DNA of 64,000 nucleotides, from positions 26,907,532 to 26,971,531 of the forward strand of contig CM066912.1 of NCBI GenBank assembly GCA_033964015.1, given 5' to 3'. The notes below the pieces were generated by a model that saw only the letters and a list, made by a program, of their open reading frames with translations, was not told the DNA's origin and did not search any database. Of this stretch, positions 1 through 11,900 are shown in pieces. The stretch is from Scolanthus callimorphus. Taxonomy: Eukaryota > Cnidaria > Anthozoa > Actiniaria > Edwardsiidae. How positions within the stretch are numbered: the stretch's first letter is position 1; each line of letters begins with the position of its first letter. The position numbers and the translations under genes are program-made.

Positions 1-1767
1 ATCGGCCCTGCCGCAAACGGTTTTCTCAATGTTCGGCGTTCGCAACTAAGAATAAAAGAAACAGCATTGCCCTTATCCTCAGTATATTGCCATTATCCTC
101 TACCGCAAATCGGACAACAACGAACATTAACCCTGTGAGGTTGATTGTCGACCAGTTTTAACTCGTTCAGTTGGACGCGTTTTTGTGATGAGGACTAGTG
201 TCACTCGCTCATAGGTGGGTGGCTCCAGTGTGGTCCAACCCCAATCCGATGAACTTAAACTGAAACTTCTGAACCAGAATTCCTCACCAACAGATAAAGC
301 TAGGTATTTCTATTAGGTAAGGTGGATATCCGAATTCGATCGCAATAAAAACCAGCTAAAATGCGACGCTTTACGCCAGCCCTCTCGACTGCGAGTCCTA
401 AGCTACCACAGGGATACCAAGGCTTGCATACTAGCCAAGGCTTAAAATTTTAAAACAACATTCAGTGAACGTCCTCTGAACGAGTTTGCTCTCAGAGCTC
501 TTTGATTGCGTATGTCAGCACACAAACGGTTAGATTGATGGTCCTTTTTTTTACGGCTGGGCGTCTCCCTTGCGCTTTGCATTTGGCTCTTATGGGCGTG
601 GAGAAGATCTCTTATTTTTGCGCCATAATGACCTGTCCCGTTTGTTTAATAGCAATGCTGTAGGGCACGGCTGGTGTTCCCTTAAATGGCATGTGACCAT
701 GAAATCGGCTGTTAGTGCTGATCGTTAGGAGAAAGAGTCCCTTCGTTATTGTTACACTATTCGATGCTCTTTGCGAGATTAGTCAATATTCGCTCCTACA
801 ACGCGCATATAGCTACCGATTTAATGGGTTACTAGGTTATGCACTTCACGTCCGCCAATGATTATAGTTTCGGGTGAGAGAAGTACGTCTGGGCCTTCAG
901 CTGTCACGTGAGTGAAGATGTATTAACTCAGTCTATGCAACCCAGTCTATCAACCACGTCATGATGCTAAAAATGCTAGCATGTTACCCACAGATGAGGA
1001 TTTCATATGTCTGTTATATAAACTCAGTCAACTTAAACTTCTTTAGGTTCATTCATGACTGTGTTGTGTGCATGCGCACAGTTTCTGCATCTTACCTCAG
1101 AGAGAGCTCGAGAAATAGGAAATGGAATCAGGTGTATTTTGTGTTAACTCTTATCCGAGTGAGTCATAAACAGTATCTAACGTCGCCGTGGGGTAATCAT
1201 TTGGATCACATAACACAAAGTCCTGAAATACGGAATATTAGTTACGGGACGGGCAAGAAGAGGCTTTATAGTTATGGGAGTAGGGAGGAAAGAGTTTTAG
1301 TTACGGGTATAGGGTATGTTTTAGGGGGACATACATCCACCTGGGACATACATCCACCTGCTTAGAGTGTACAGAGTATTACACTGTAGTGGTGACCTTT
1401 GTAACATTTGCTAGGACTCGCGTTCCTTCCCACAACTTAACCTACCAGTCCGTAAGCAGGAGGGCAGTTGGAATAGAATACTATTCATGAGTTTTAGAAG
1501 GAGTAATACAATACAGTAAAAACCTGCATAAAACAACAAGTGGATTAACAGGATTAAGAACACTCAGGCTGAAATTTGGCCAAAAAGGTATACCCTATAC
1601 ACAAGAACACATTCAGCCTGAAAAATGACAAATTGTTCTTGTATAAAAAAAGGCTTGCCAGTTAGATTTGAGTACAGTAACCTACTGTGGTAGAGTACAG
1701 TAGATCAATAGACCATTGCACACAGATTTCTACAGCAGGTACGTACAAGCACAACCAGGCAGAAACC
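1..1767. other. No supported gene; non-genic sequence
   Basis: I see no convincing exon or RNA gene. The open frame at 961-1365 has no recognisable domain and ends in a locally repetitive stretch (1240-1345) where a 'TAGTTACGGG'-like phrase and an 'ACATACATCCACCTG' phrase are each repeated. Confidence 0.5.
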
Positions 1768-1860
1768 ATGATGTCGAAAACCCTTCTAATCCTACTGATC
1801 ATTGGTCTAGCAGCTAATGCAGTCATAGCCGAGCCTATTGACATTACTCCTAAGCGTTGA
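1768..1860 (+). CDS. Possible short secreted peptide or first exon of one
   Basis: Two consecutive ATG codons (1768 and 1771) open a 30-residue frame that ends at TGA 1858-1860. Nearly all of it is a textbook signal peptide: Lys near the start, a Leu/Ile-rich core (LLILLIIGLAANA) and a small-residue cleavage site before EPIDITPKR, which ends in a dibasic pair. What the mature product would be is unknown: nine residues are left after cleavage. It may be the first exon of a longer precursor, but no strong splice donor is visible before the stop. I do not recognise a family. A chance hydrophobic frame is possible. Confidence 0.3.
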   Translation: MMSKTLLILLIIGLAANAVIAEPIDITPKR

Positions 1861-2587
1861 CAGAAGATTCCGACTGTCCCGAGGGCCTAACTTGGCCAAC
1901 CAAGCAAATCAGATCGTAAGTATGCTTGATTACACCACTCTGTAACAGACCCGACGAAACCCAACCCGACGGGAATTTTGACTCTTCCCGGTCAATTGTT
2001 TATAGCCTCCCCGAGATCCGACAAAATTTCTGAATGGACCCGGACGTTTTTTTCCTTCCCCGGTGCGAATTTGAGTGTGTTTACCAAGCTTACGTACTAT
2101 AGAAACTTATAAGTACTTTAGAAATCAATACTTAAAAGACGTAAAAAGAGAGGTTGATAAATGTATTACAGTAAAGTAAAGGACTGGAAACTCAAACGCG
2201 CGCCGAGAAATTGTGTCGGTGAAAAAATAAGCTGACCCGACAAAGTTTGCCTAACCCGACAACATTGTAACAGACCGAACAAAATCTAGATTCCCACCGG
2301 GTTTTCAGGAAAGAGGGGTGTTTGATTCTACGTTGCGCATCAACGGAGACTATTTTTGCTTATACTACCCTGACCACTAGGAGTTCATCACTGGGAGTGA
2401 ATATCTCTCTGCAACTCGCAACACAACGATGACAAGAACACATTCCAAGTTGCAGTGGAGATGTTGCATTTTTTAATCAAACCGTAATAGAAAATATTTG
2501 GTTTTCCAAATTCTATTTTACCAAATATCAAACTTCTGAAACAGACAATTAGCAATGGGAAAAGAGGGTTGTGTTGGGGGTGTCATT
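1861..2587. other. Non-genic sequence
   Basis: No gene is visible. Between 1940 and 2300 the phrases 'ACCCGACGAAACCC', 'ACCCGACGGGA', 'GACCCGACAAAG' and 'ACCCGACAAC' recur loosely, which looks like a degenerate dispersed repeat. Confidence 0.4.
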
Positions 2588-2966
2588 GTGGTTACCGTCG
2601 GTTACATCTACCTGTCTACACGCTCGACAAAAACATGTTCTGTCGGCACGTGAAACTTCGATGTTTTGACAGTTGAACTTCAAAGTTTGCCCGCCCAAGC
2701 GTGAAGCTTTGGTGACTCTTGTGAATGGAAAAAAATAAAGTTCAGTTGATTTATTTCTTTTTGACCAGAAAAACTGTGAAGTTACCAGAATATTAGTTTT
2801 TTCAATGTTTGTTGTTGAAACGAAAGTGCGGACTTGAATATGTGACAAAAACGTTCAAGTTTGGCCGTCAAAACATTCACAAGTTTCACTGTCAAAACTT
2901 TGAAGTTTCACGTGCCGACAGAAATAATTTGACGTGTGTGTAGACGGGAACCGACGGTAACTTTGT
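2588..2966. repeat. Fold-back (inverted-repeat) element
   Basis: The left arm begins with GGTTACCGTCGGTT and includes GTCTACACGC and GTCGGCACGTGAAACTTC. The right arm carries the reverse complements in reverse order (GAAGTTTCACGTGCCGAC, GTGTAGACGGGAACCGACGGTAAC). Gene-free and MITE-like. A related arm sequence (CAAAACTTTGAAGTTTCACGTG) recurs near 50725. Confidence 0.7.
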
Positions 2967-3407
2967 TCAGCGTCAAATGCTAGGCTGCACCTAGAGGAAG
3001 CATGAGGAGGTCTGTCTCGCGCGCCCGCCCCGAGCAATCATTTCATTTACGCCCACTTTATGACACCTAGCTAGCCGCCATCTTGAAGTGGGCCTAAAAA
3101 GGAATTAGCACGTCCAGATCTTAGCCTACTGCGCTACTGTATTTACCTACTAAATCTTGCTATTGTTTATGCTTGCAGCCAAGCTTAAATACTGCGAGAA
3201 AGAATTATTATGAGACGTGAAACCCTCAGGATTCATGGACTCGGACTTCAATGGAAATGTTAGAAACACACACGGAAATTCTATGAAATTTAATTAAACG
3301 AAATTACAATGTAATCTGATAATATGCTGTTATGCTTGATTGTGAAAATAAAACACTACTACAACATAAGTTAGTTCTGATATCAATGACGATAGAGCGG
3401 ATTTCAA

Positions 3408-3746
3408 ATGAGTCAACCTCATTCCCAGGGTCTTCTGGGTAATTTTCAGCGGGTCACTCGGAAGAAGACCTTGGCAAAGGCTGGGGTCTTTCTACAGGGA
3501 GACCGCCCAAGAAAAATCCGATATGGTGGGCGGACAGCCGGGAAGAGAGGGCGGAAATCGGAGCTAGACTTTATTTTAATGACCGCCTCATCTTCCCGGC
3601 TGTCCGCTCGCCATATCGAATTTTAACTGTTTAGCTTAGGCGGTCTCCCTGTGGAAAGGCCCCAGCCTTCGCCAGGGTCTTCTTCCGAGTGACCCGCCAT
3701 CTTGAAAATACCCAGAAGCCCCTGAGAACGAGGTTGATTTTTCATT
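3408..3746. repeat. Long palindromic MITE-like element
   Basis: The whole 340-bp stretch folds on itself. TCAACCTC..TTC..AGGG..CTTCTGGGTA at the left matches the reverse complement of ACCCAGAAGCCCCTGAGAACGAGGTTGA at the right. The arms continue through GGGTCACTCGGAAGAAGACC and the inner GGACAGCCGGGAAGA motifs. It sits just beyond the 3' end of the coiled-coil gene at 3811-5589. Confidence 0.75.
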
Positions 3747-3810
3747 CTATAACTGTAGTGGTTTTATCGACGCGTTTTAACAACTGACGTCACTGCCATA
3801 GTCGGCAATG

Positions 3811-5589
3811 CTAACCGCGCGGAATGACTACAGCCAGGGGACTTGGGAACCCGCAGCAACTGCGCAGAATCATCAGAGGAGGCAGAACTACTGCGACCGC
3901 TGTCCAGCCCACTTTCAGGCTCCGGTGAGGGGTCAAGCTAAAAACAGGCTTTGGTAACGGTGGAAAATACGAGAATCTATAAGGTCGAGTTATTTTTGTA
4001 GATAAAATACTCTTCTCTATTTCTTCAGCTAGTTCACGGTTTTGTTTTCTGCGCTTTAATGCCGCGACTCTTCGCATTTCTCTCTCCTCAAATTCCTTCT
4101 CTCTCTTTGCCGCTTCGATGATTTCCATCTCTTCCACTTTCTTTCGCTGAGCTTCTCGCCTTTCCTGATCCCTTATCTCTTTCTCTAAACGCTTCTTTTC
4201 CTCTCTAAGCTCCCGCAACTCTTTCTTTATTATCTTTTTCAGCTCGTCTTCAGCTTTGTGCTTAGAGACAATCATATCTCGCAAGTTAGTCGCCTCGTAA
4301 GCAAACCCGTGTTTATTTAGCTGAGCCACAATATCTTTAGGGTCCTTTGGTACACGAAAACGCTCCATCAACAATCGTTTATCTTTCTCAACGTTCTTGG
4401 CAAATCGAACACCATCCGCGTTTCCAAATATATCTAGACTTTCTATACTTTTACTATCACTATCTTTATCTGAAAAAAATTCAACATCATCGGCCGTTTC
4501 AGAAACCTCAAATTGCCCCGGTGTTTGTTTTTCACTAAGAGTTTCTTTTCTTTGCTTCTGTACGCGTGATTGCTTTCCTTGTCTCTTCATTTCCGACTCT
4601 TTTCCGATGTTTCCTTCGACTTTTTCAGCTCGAGTAACGTCATCTTCATTCCTCGAGGAGTTACTAATTGTTTCCTCATTTACACCCTCTTTGTTATCTA
4701 CGCTATGCTCTATGTTATTCATTCCTTGGTAATCACACCACAAACAATCTTCTTTTTCCAATTTGTGGTTTCCATTCGCCTCGTTGTCTGGTACCCTCGC
4801 CGTCTTAATCTCGACTATCTTTTCCGTTCCATTTTTTAGATCGCTTTCTTTTGGTACTTTAATAGAATTTTCCAAGCTCTTTTGGTGACCTTCCCTCACG
4901 CCCAGCCCTCGCCTACTTTGATCAAAGCCTTTTACTTTGTCTTTGCGTTCCGTCTCTACAAGTGTGCTTATTACAGAATCAGTCTTACTTATTCGTCGCT
5001 CTTTCCCCTTCTTTTCCTTGACCATTGCAAACTTTCTCTTCCCTAGAGCCACACTCTCAAAACCTCCTATTGAAGTCATGTTTATGTTTTCCCTTTGTTT
5101 CTCCGCGAGGCGCCAGGCAGCCTTTTTCTCCGTTGCTGCGAGCTTTTTCGTCTCAGCATCTAGAACTCTAGCTTCCAGAATCAGCTCTCTCCCCTCGGAT
5201 ACAAGCTGCTTGATTGCATTCTTCAATAAACGAACTTCGTCTTCTAACAACTCAGATTGTTTGGTAACAACCTTGTTCTCTTCCCTTGTAGACTTCAAAT
5301 TTGATTCTTCATTATTTTTGTAATTTTCTTGCTCCACCTCAGGCGAAACAAGAGGTGGCAATTTCACTGGCTTTTTCTCTTTTTCTTCAATTGCTTCGAA
5401 CTCTTCTTCGACTGGCGAGCATGATGCAGTGCTTTCCCTTGAATGTTGATCCTCCTCAATTTTAGGCAGAACTACAGCCTCTATTCGAATATCTCCTCTC
5501 TTCTTTCCCTTCTTTCTGTATTCCTCGTTTCCTACGTTTTCGACGTCGGTTGCAAGAATACGCGGAATCACTGCAGATTTGTCGCTCAT
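3811..5589 (-). CDS. Uncharacterised coiled-coil protein, 592 aa, single open frame
   Basis: A long uninterrupted frame starts at ATG 5587-5589 (MSDKSAVIPRILATDVEN). I do not recognise the family. The product is hydrophilic, rich in Glu, Lys and Arg. Residues about 115-170 and 440-530 have the heptad-like pattern of coiled coils; the second is almost purely charged (ELREEKKRLEKEIRDQERRE). Between them is a low-complexity, probably disordered middle. There is no signal peptide and no membrane segment, so an intracellular scaffold or cytoskeleton-associated role is a guess only. The last ~50 residues (after SYFPPLPKP) lose this composition and become hydrophobic, so the true 3' end may differ or a short downstream intron may have been read through. 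The frame abuts a palindromic repeat downstream. Confidence 0.6.
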   Translation of the reverse strand: MSDKSAVIPRILATDVENVGNEEYRKKGKKRGDIRIEAVVLPKIEEDQHSRESTASCSPVEEEFEAIEEKEKKPVKLPPLVSPEVEQENYKNNEESNLKSTREENKVVTKQSELLEDEVRLLKNAIKQLVSEGRELILEARVLDAETKKLAATEKKAAWRLAEKQRENINMTSIGGFESVALGKRKFAMVKEKKGKERRISKTDSVISTLVETERKDKVKGFDQSRRGLGVREGHQKSLENSIKVPKESDLKNGTEKIVEIKTARVPDNEANGNHKLEKEDCLWCDYQGMNNIEHSVDNKEGVNEETISNSSRNEDDVTRAEKVEGNIGKESEMKRQGKQSRVQKQRKETLSEKQTPGQFEVSETADDVEFFSDKDSDSKSIESLDIFGNADGVRFAKNVEKDKRLLMERFRVPKDPKDIVAQLNKHGFAYEATNLRDMIVSKHKAEDELKKIIKKELRELREEKKRLEKEIRDQERREAQRKKVEEMEIIEAAKREKEFEEREMRRVAALKRRKQNRELAEEIEKSILSTKITRPYRFSYFPPLPKPVFSLTPHRSLKVGWTAVAVVLPPLMILRSCCGFPSPLAVVIPRG

Positions 5590-6199
5590 CTTCAGACTTC
5601 CAATACTCGTCCACGTTTTTTATATACTTCTTGAACAAAATAGCACAGCTTCAAAATAAGTGTATAAAAAGTTTTTAAGTTGTTTGTTGATGAGTTTGTC
5701 CCAATAGTTATTGCTTCGTTGTCAAAGAAACTAGTGGTCAAGCATAAAAAATGTTTGCTCAAACCGCAAGGTTCCAATATAAGTAGTCGTCTAAAACGCT
5801 ATGGCCTGTTAGCACCCAATTACATATATTTCGTGTTATGAATACGTTAAAAGGGTGTCCTAAAACGTCATTAGTGAACTAAAAGCGAACTATCAGACTC
5901 GGTTTTTGTCTTGGTTTCTCCTTAGAAGAGTTTTGTTTTGTGTGGATTTTTCTCAAAATAACTAGTTACAGAGATTGTTGTAAGTAAACACAAATGCAAA
6001 CTGTCAAAATTAATATCGTGAATTAGCCGTGTGGTTTTAATAAAACTCTTCGACACATGCTTTGTTTTATTTTTATTTTACAAAGCCCTTTCGTGCAATC
6101 AAAAAATGAAATCAAATGGCGAAGCCCAAGGAGCCGAAGAAGGTTGTATTTATATCTTTTTCCAGCTACTGTCCCAAGATAGGGAACGATGGACTTTAC
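5590..6199. other. Intergenic; 5' flank of the coiled-coil gene
   Basis: No gene is visible. The promoter of the minus-strand gene at 3811-5589 should lie here, but I see no decisive element. Confidence 0.4.
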
Positions 6200-6390
6200 A
6201 GCCATTCTCAGTTACACGCGGTCGCCCGGGAAAGAAGCTTGCAAGCGAAAACTCGTTTTTTGTCAAAGTTTCCATGGCAACGCACGTGCTTTCGCTCGCT
6301 TGTCGCGCTCAGACAGGACAGAAATACGAGTTTTCGCTTGCAAGCTTTTTTCCCGGCGACTGCGTGTTACTGAGAATGGCTGTAACGCCA
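6200..6390. repeat. Fold-back element with GC-rich arms
   Basis: TACAGCCATTCTCAGTTACA and AGCTTGCAAGCGAAAACTCG at 6200-6262 return as reverse complements at 6320-6390 (CGAGTTTTCGCTTGCAAGCT, TGTTACTGAGAATGGCTGTA). Confidence 0.7.
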
Positions 6391-6565
6391 CACAAACTAA
6401 ACATTACAGTTCTCATGAATGAAAATTCTACGCAAAAAAAGACAATTATTTCGTTGCTCCCGCCTCCGACATCACAATTCGCGCTTTGGTCTGCATAGCA
6501 AGTGTCCCTTGGTTTCCATGGAGATTGAGAGTAGGTATTCCTTTGAAAAGATAATGAAAGTTCTA

Positions 6566-6730
6566 CACAGGGAATTGCTGCAGATACCCATGGGAAAATC
6601 TGAATTTCCCATGGTAGAAGAAGGGGAAGTGTTCGATTTCCCATGGCTATCCATGTGAATTCCGAACACTTCCCATACGTGGGGAAATTCAGCTTTTCCC
6701 ATGGATGGGTTTCTGCAGAAATTCCCTGTG
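6566..6730. repeat. 165-bp near-palindromic fold-back element
   Basis: Outer arms CACAGGGAATTGCTGCAGA and TTTCTGCAGAAATTCCCTGTG are near-perfect reverse complements. The pairing continues through CCCATGGGAAAATCTGAATT to the centre around 6645. A single arm of the same family (GGGTTTCTGTAGAAATTCCC) is at about 50970, so it is dispersed. Confidence 0.75.
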
Positions 6731-7013
6731 CTATGACATGGCCAGTAATAAAATTACCACTGCTCTCCTCGCCCTTTTCACGCATTTTCCCGTGATGAGC
6801 AAACAAACCCAAAGAAAGCTGCGACAAGGGCTCGGTGAGCGAAACCTTTGGATGCGGAATAGCCGCGTCCACAGGCAACTCCTTTTCTGTCAGCTCCATT
6901 TATGCTTTGCGCACCCAACCTATGCTATCCAATATGGCGGCCGCACTTCAAGCAGATTCGGCGGGGAGTGGCCAGCAAAAGCCAATGACGTCATAGGCAA
7001 GCTGGAAACACAT

Positions 7014-7350
7014 ACATAGAGGATATTACACGGTGGCGCGAAGATATGAGTTTTATTTTCGAGTGGCAAGAACAAATATTTTACGAATGAGCGCAGCGAA
7101 TGAGTAAAAAATTGTTTTTGACACGAGAAAATAAAACTCATATCTTCAAGCCACCGTGTAATTTTCTTTTTATTATATAGACAAACCAGAAAAAAATATT
7201 CCAAATTGATTTCCAAGCAATTTTGTTTTGACCGATATCCTCACTAGTGAGAATATGGAAAATATGTCACTGAGGACCCGGATGTAGCTTCGTATGAGAT
7301 CTACGAGTGGCGTATTTCCCAGTAAAACACTCTCTTGTCTATATAATAAA
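7014..7350. mobile_element. Dispersed element, copy 1 ('GAGGATATTACACGGTGGC' family)
   Basis: Begins with ACATAGAGGATATTACACGG and contains an internal hairpin: AAGATATGAGTTTTATTTTC at 7040 versus its reverse complement at 7125. It ends near CAGTAAAACACTC..TATATAATA. The same start, hairpin and end occur at 46808-47365; a decayed relative is near 26540. No coding capacity is seen, so it is probably non-autonomous. Confidence 0.65.
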
Positions 7351-7453
7351 CTACACTATCGTTAGAAACTATTCACATGGGCTTAAAGAGTAAAAAGTTT
7401 TCAAGTTTGCCACAGAATTTCCAAGCCTAGTAGTGTCCACTATGTGCAATTGT

Positions 7454-7837
7454 ATGGAATACCAAGAGTGGATTACCAAGAGTTTCCGTATTTACTATGT
7501 ACGCCCGCATCACAGTCAGAAAAGTGTCTATTTTTAGAACTAGGATGCCCGCGAAAATTCGTCCTCCACAGGGTTCCCACTTTCTCGCCACGCGAACAGT
7601 TGTGAGATCCAGCCTAAAATTAAATCGCAGATCAATGGAAAAACCATTAAAATCGCAAAGATAAGGTAGGATATTCTCTATTTTGTTGTGTATTGCGTAC
7701 GAGCATTCGAGCCTGAGCATTTCGAATACTTTCGCGCGCGAAACTCAAATCTAAAAATAGACACTTTTCTGACTGTGATGTGGACAAATACAGTAGGGAA
7801 AGATTCTAACTCTTGTTAATCCACTCTTGGGAATACC
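7454..7837. mobile_element. MITE-like element with terminal inverted repeats
   Basis: GGAATACCAAGAGTGGATTA at the left is mirrored by TAATCCACTCTTGGGAATACC at the right. An inner arm CATCACAGTCAGAAAAGTGT (7508) pairs with ACACTTTTCTGACTGTGATG (7760). No gene is visible inside. Confidence 0.7.
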
Positions 7838-8831
7838 AAGTATTAATTATGTATTTATTACTTTGTAAACGACCTATAATTTTCAGTACCTTGACTGCGA
7901 AAGGTTAGAATAAACCATCTATTATTATAACCAATTGCCGAAAAAAGTTCTAGGCAAAGTGTTTTCCTCCAAAGATTGTGGTCGCACTAGCGCGGCACAA
8001 TATGTTTGCAACCCTTTTCCTAGGGGTTTTATTTGATTGACTAACTATGATTGACAGCGAAGGGAATTCTATTGTTGCTACAAAAAATGCTAAAAAGACA
8101 GCCCAAAATAAGGCTGCTCGACGGCGCCTCTGTGTTTTGGTCCTAGCAAAGTTTTTGTTCACTGGCAAAGAACAGTCGAGGGGGTCGCATTAAGGATTGC
8201 GAATTAACTTTTCTGGCAAGTCTCAAAAGAAGCCAAGTGCGATCAAGTTTTAATGCAGTGTGCTCTCAACAAAAGCGACATTCTTTTAAGCTCTTGGGAA
8301 CATTCGAGAAACAACCAAGAAATTGAATAAAAAACTGCGACAAATAAAACACGAAGATAAAGATTTCCTGATAAACATTTCACATTCAACATTCTTCCAC
8401 TACGCCTCGAATCATAATTGTCAATCATTTTTGATGATTTACATTTTCTAATGACAGGAAAGCATATTCATATATGTTTGTCTCAAGTGAGTGATTTCTT
8501 TTTACGCTTTGTGACTCCAGAACTATATTTCTTCTTCTCGACCAGTCGTTTGGAACCGATTTATGCCATGAAGACACGACTTCAATGAAGAGGAATTCTG
8601 AAGGACGGGCTAATGTCCTCAGTAATTTCCTTCTTTCTTAAACTCCCTACTTCGGTAAAAAGTTCTCAGAAGTATTTGAAACTCGTGTTGTGGCAAAAAG
8701 TCCTTGACAACTGCCGGTTTTCCCTCAGGAAATATGGTTTAGCCGGCGATGAATAGTCGAGATGGAGATAACTTAGCATCTGAGTGACTTCGAGGAATTC
8801 TGGACTAATGCTGGAGTCTAAAGCCAACTAG
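7838..8831. other. 5' flank of the synaptotagmin-like gene
   Basis: No further gene is supported. The promoter and 5' UTR of the gene starting at 8832 should lie here. An in-frame TAG stands directly before the ATG at 8832. Confidence 0.4.
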
Positions 8832-8922
8832 ATGAACGAAAAAACAACTTTGGATAATCCCTATCATGAACGTATTCTGGAAAATGCCCGGGACGACGCT
8901 AATGGTTCGTCGACAAGTTCAG
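8832..8922 (+). CDS. Synaptotagmin-like exon 1 (luminal N-terminus)
   Basis: ATG follows an in-frame TAG. Thirty residues ([19 protein letters not shown]...) are followed by a donor AG|GTAAGA, ending in phase 1. Joining to 22693 restores an Asp codon and leads straight into the membrane segment, as expected for the short luminal tail of synaptotagmins. The join across 13.8 kb is inferred, not shown. Confidence 0.6.
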
Positions 8923-11900
8923 GTAAGAGAGTAGTTTCGAATTCAAAATGCTTCAAGGGAAAGTTTTCAAAATTCAAGCAATACAATACAATCTTAACTC
9001 TACCTATGGTCTTGGTAAAAGTCAAGTAGAAAGCAGTTCTCGTGCATTTTATGGTTAACGGAAGCTAAGCACTCTCATATACTTTGCATTTGGTCCAATG
9101 TTATCTATAGGAAATTTCCGGGCATCCACATTCGGAACTTTCCTTAAATTTACTACATATAATAAAGACATTTCTGGGCTTCCACATTCGGCACTTTCCC
9201 TGAATTTGCTACATATAATGAAATATTGTAGCTCTCGAAACAGCTAAGAGTTACAGGAACGAGAAGCGAAAATGCTAGCGGTTGAAAAGTTTTTATAGGA
9301 GAGTGTTTACTAGCCGGAACGTTACGCCATAACTTTTCATTTCTAATATTTTGAAAAGTCTCTGCACTTTTGCCGAAACATAATATTATTAATAACACCG
9401 ACAAATACGACCAAGATTTGTATCAGAACAGTGGTTAAGCGAGAACATTTAGATGCATTTCAGCTGTTTATAGTTTACAGTAAGTTTCAAGCGTCAACTT
9501 TTTGCGAGGTGATTAGAGGAATCTTCACATTAAGCAAACAATGTGTTTTAGCATGGATTAGATTTACATACATAAATTGTCTAAGTTTGGCGGGAAAAAC
9601 AACTCAAGCGTGAATGGCATTTTCAAGAGAGCGATTCAAAAGTCATTGAAATTAGACAAAGGCAAATCGCTGTGGATTGAAAGCCAAGAAAGTCAATTTG
9701 CTTTTAAAAAATCCAGTACTGCTGAATTCAGTATTTCCTAAGGGTTTCCCAAGGCTGAAGTCAAGGAATCTGGTTCACTCGAAATCAATTTATGGGGTTC
9801 GTTTATTTATGATTTTTTATTTATTTCTTGTTTATTTACACAATTTGCCCGAGGGCTTACAACTCATACACAGAGCGAGGCTACAATAAGGAGATTCCCA
9901 GAAGGCACCGAGTTATACAGCCATTTCAATTCGCCTTTGTCACGCGCCCGCCATTTTTTTTTTTTTTTTCAGAATGACTCGGCAAATAGTCCGGCGGATT
10001 AGCGTAAAAAATGCGCACTTTTGGCTAAAGACACCAAACTTTGCATGTCAATAGTTTTTAGTAGTTTATTGAAGATAAGATATGGAGGCACGCTAAATTT
10101 TTTTCGTAGCGAAAGCTAGAACAGTTTTAATGTGAACCATTGTTTTGCCATTGGCAGCCATCTTTGAATCCTTTGTTATTCATGAGCTCTGCGGCACTAA
10201 GTGAAATCTTCTATCGTCCGTGTTTATAGAGTATAGCACAGTACTAGGAAGAAAATATCATGTGAAAATTGCAGAGACAAGTTTCTTTTTACACATTCGA
10301 CACAGGAGGTACCAATTATCTTGATATTTTTTAGAATTTGTTGGTCATTCTTGAAACATTTCATCAAATCTCAGTCAGGCTATTGTTTTACAATATAAAT
10401 TGTTGTGATCCTTTTTTTGGTGTATCCTCTTGGGGGAAAGAGGGAAAAGCTCACAAACCTTCGTCCTAGACTAAGGGACGGAATAGGAATATGCTCTTAT
10501 GGATATTACTTTAATTGAGCAAGGAAAGTAAGAGAGACGCACAGATTGGTACTGCACAACTTTACTGGTTATTACTGGCTGACTAAAAGTCAGACTGACC
10601 TAAAGATTTCAAGTTCAGGGTCTCTATTTATACCCTTTTTCAATCAGCTGTATTTACACAGATATTTAGTTTACGTGTCTTACAATTTTAAATTAAAGGT
10701 CTGTGAAACATCGTATATAAGAAATTCTATTTAACTCCGAAAGGATTCATTAGATAACAGAGAACAGAATATTAAGTTTGGCTAGAAAATTTAGCATGGT
10801 TCTTTAGAGAATTTCAGAGATATTTTAGAATAAAGTTTTCTGTAATAACTCCAATTAAAATTGAAAGTTAAGATATTTACTTTTACCTTGCGCCTTAAGT
10901 CGGGGACGCAACTGAATCTACACATTCTAAATTGCCAGGAAACTCAGGTGTTGAGTGAAACTGGAAAATAGGAAATTGTTTGAAAGTAAAACTCAATATT
11001 GAAATCTCTGTTATTGAACAAAAGTCAACATGTCAAATCTAAGAAAAAGTATTTGTTTTGGTTTAGACTAAATTGTACAGTTTTTGTAATTTTTTTATAT
11101 TTGATTCACGATTCCCAATTCAATCAAAATTACCCGAAAAACGTATCATAACAATACCCCCCCGTTTTCAGACGCTCAGTCCTCTGAGCAAGACTAAAAT
11201 GCAAGGGTATGTCTGAAAAATATGAAGTAAGAAAAAAAATTTTTTTTTTGTATACGAGAAACTAAGTGAAATTGATAAAATAGTGTTACATGTATTCGTA
11301 TATCGAAGAAAGGTAATATATATATAGAGAGAGAAGATAATTACATGCAATTGGTCTTTTTTTGTTTTAGTGTTCGTTTCTTCTTTCTGTAGGTATGTGG
11401 ATCAACGGCATAAATAATTGCGGTTTGCTAGGTCGCGACGAAACCACAAAGCGTATGCCCGCGCCTTGCGGTTTGTCGTTGGTTCCTCCCATGCAGCCGC
11501 CAATTCTTTAAATCTAGGACAACCCATGTCGTCTAAATTGAAAAAACGGCTGCCTGGGAGGTCCGGCAACCAGCTCTGTAGAAGGGCCAACTGTTCGGTG
11601 CCCTTCACCAGGATTGTCATGGGCGTAGCCGGTGTCGGATATTCCCGCTGCACTTGGTAGATTAACCCCTTCAGAATGGCCAAGGCCGCGGGAAGTGGTA
11701 TACCGTCGCTGCCCATGTTGTGGTGTTGATGGCGCGCTTGGTTTATTTCTTGAGAAATGCGACCGTTGATTTGATTGTAAGTTTGGTCCGATGACCTCAG
11801 AATGGTTTTATTCAGCTTTATCAAACGCTCTATTTTGAGCGATTTATAATGCAGTTTAGTGTTTGGTCGTCAGTGCCAGGTTTGTATTGTACATATTGCA

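Noticed and set aside
961..1365. 134-codon frame
   Set aside because: No domain, atypical composition, ends in local repeats, no splice or promoter support.
1858..1890. Read-through of the TGA after the signal peptide (selenocysteine or recoding)
   Set aside because: Only nine codons follow before another stop, and no structure supports recoding.
10546..10734. 62-codon frame also present at 16533-16718
   Set aside because: It is inside both LTRs and duplicates with them; no protein features.
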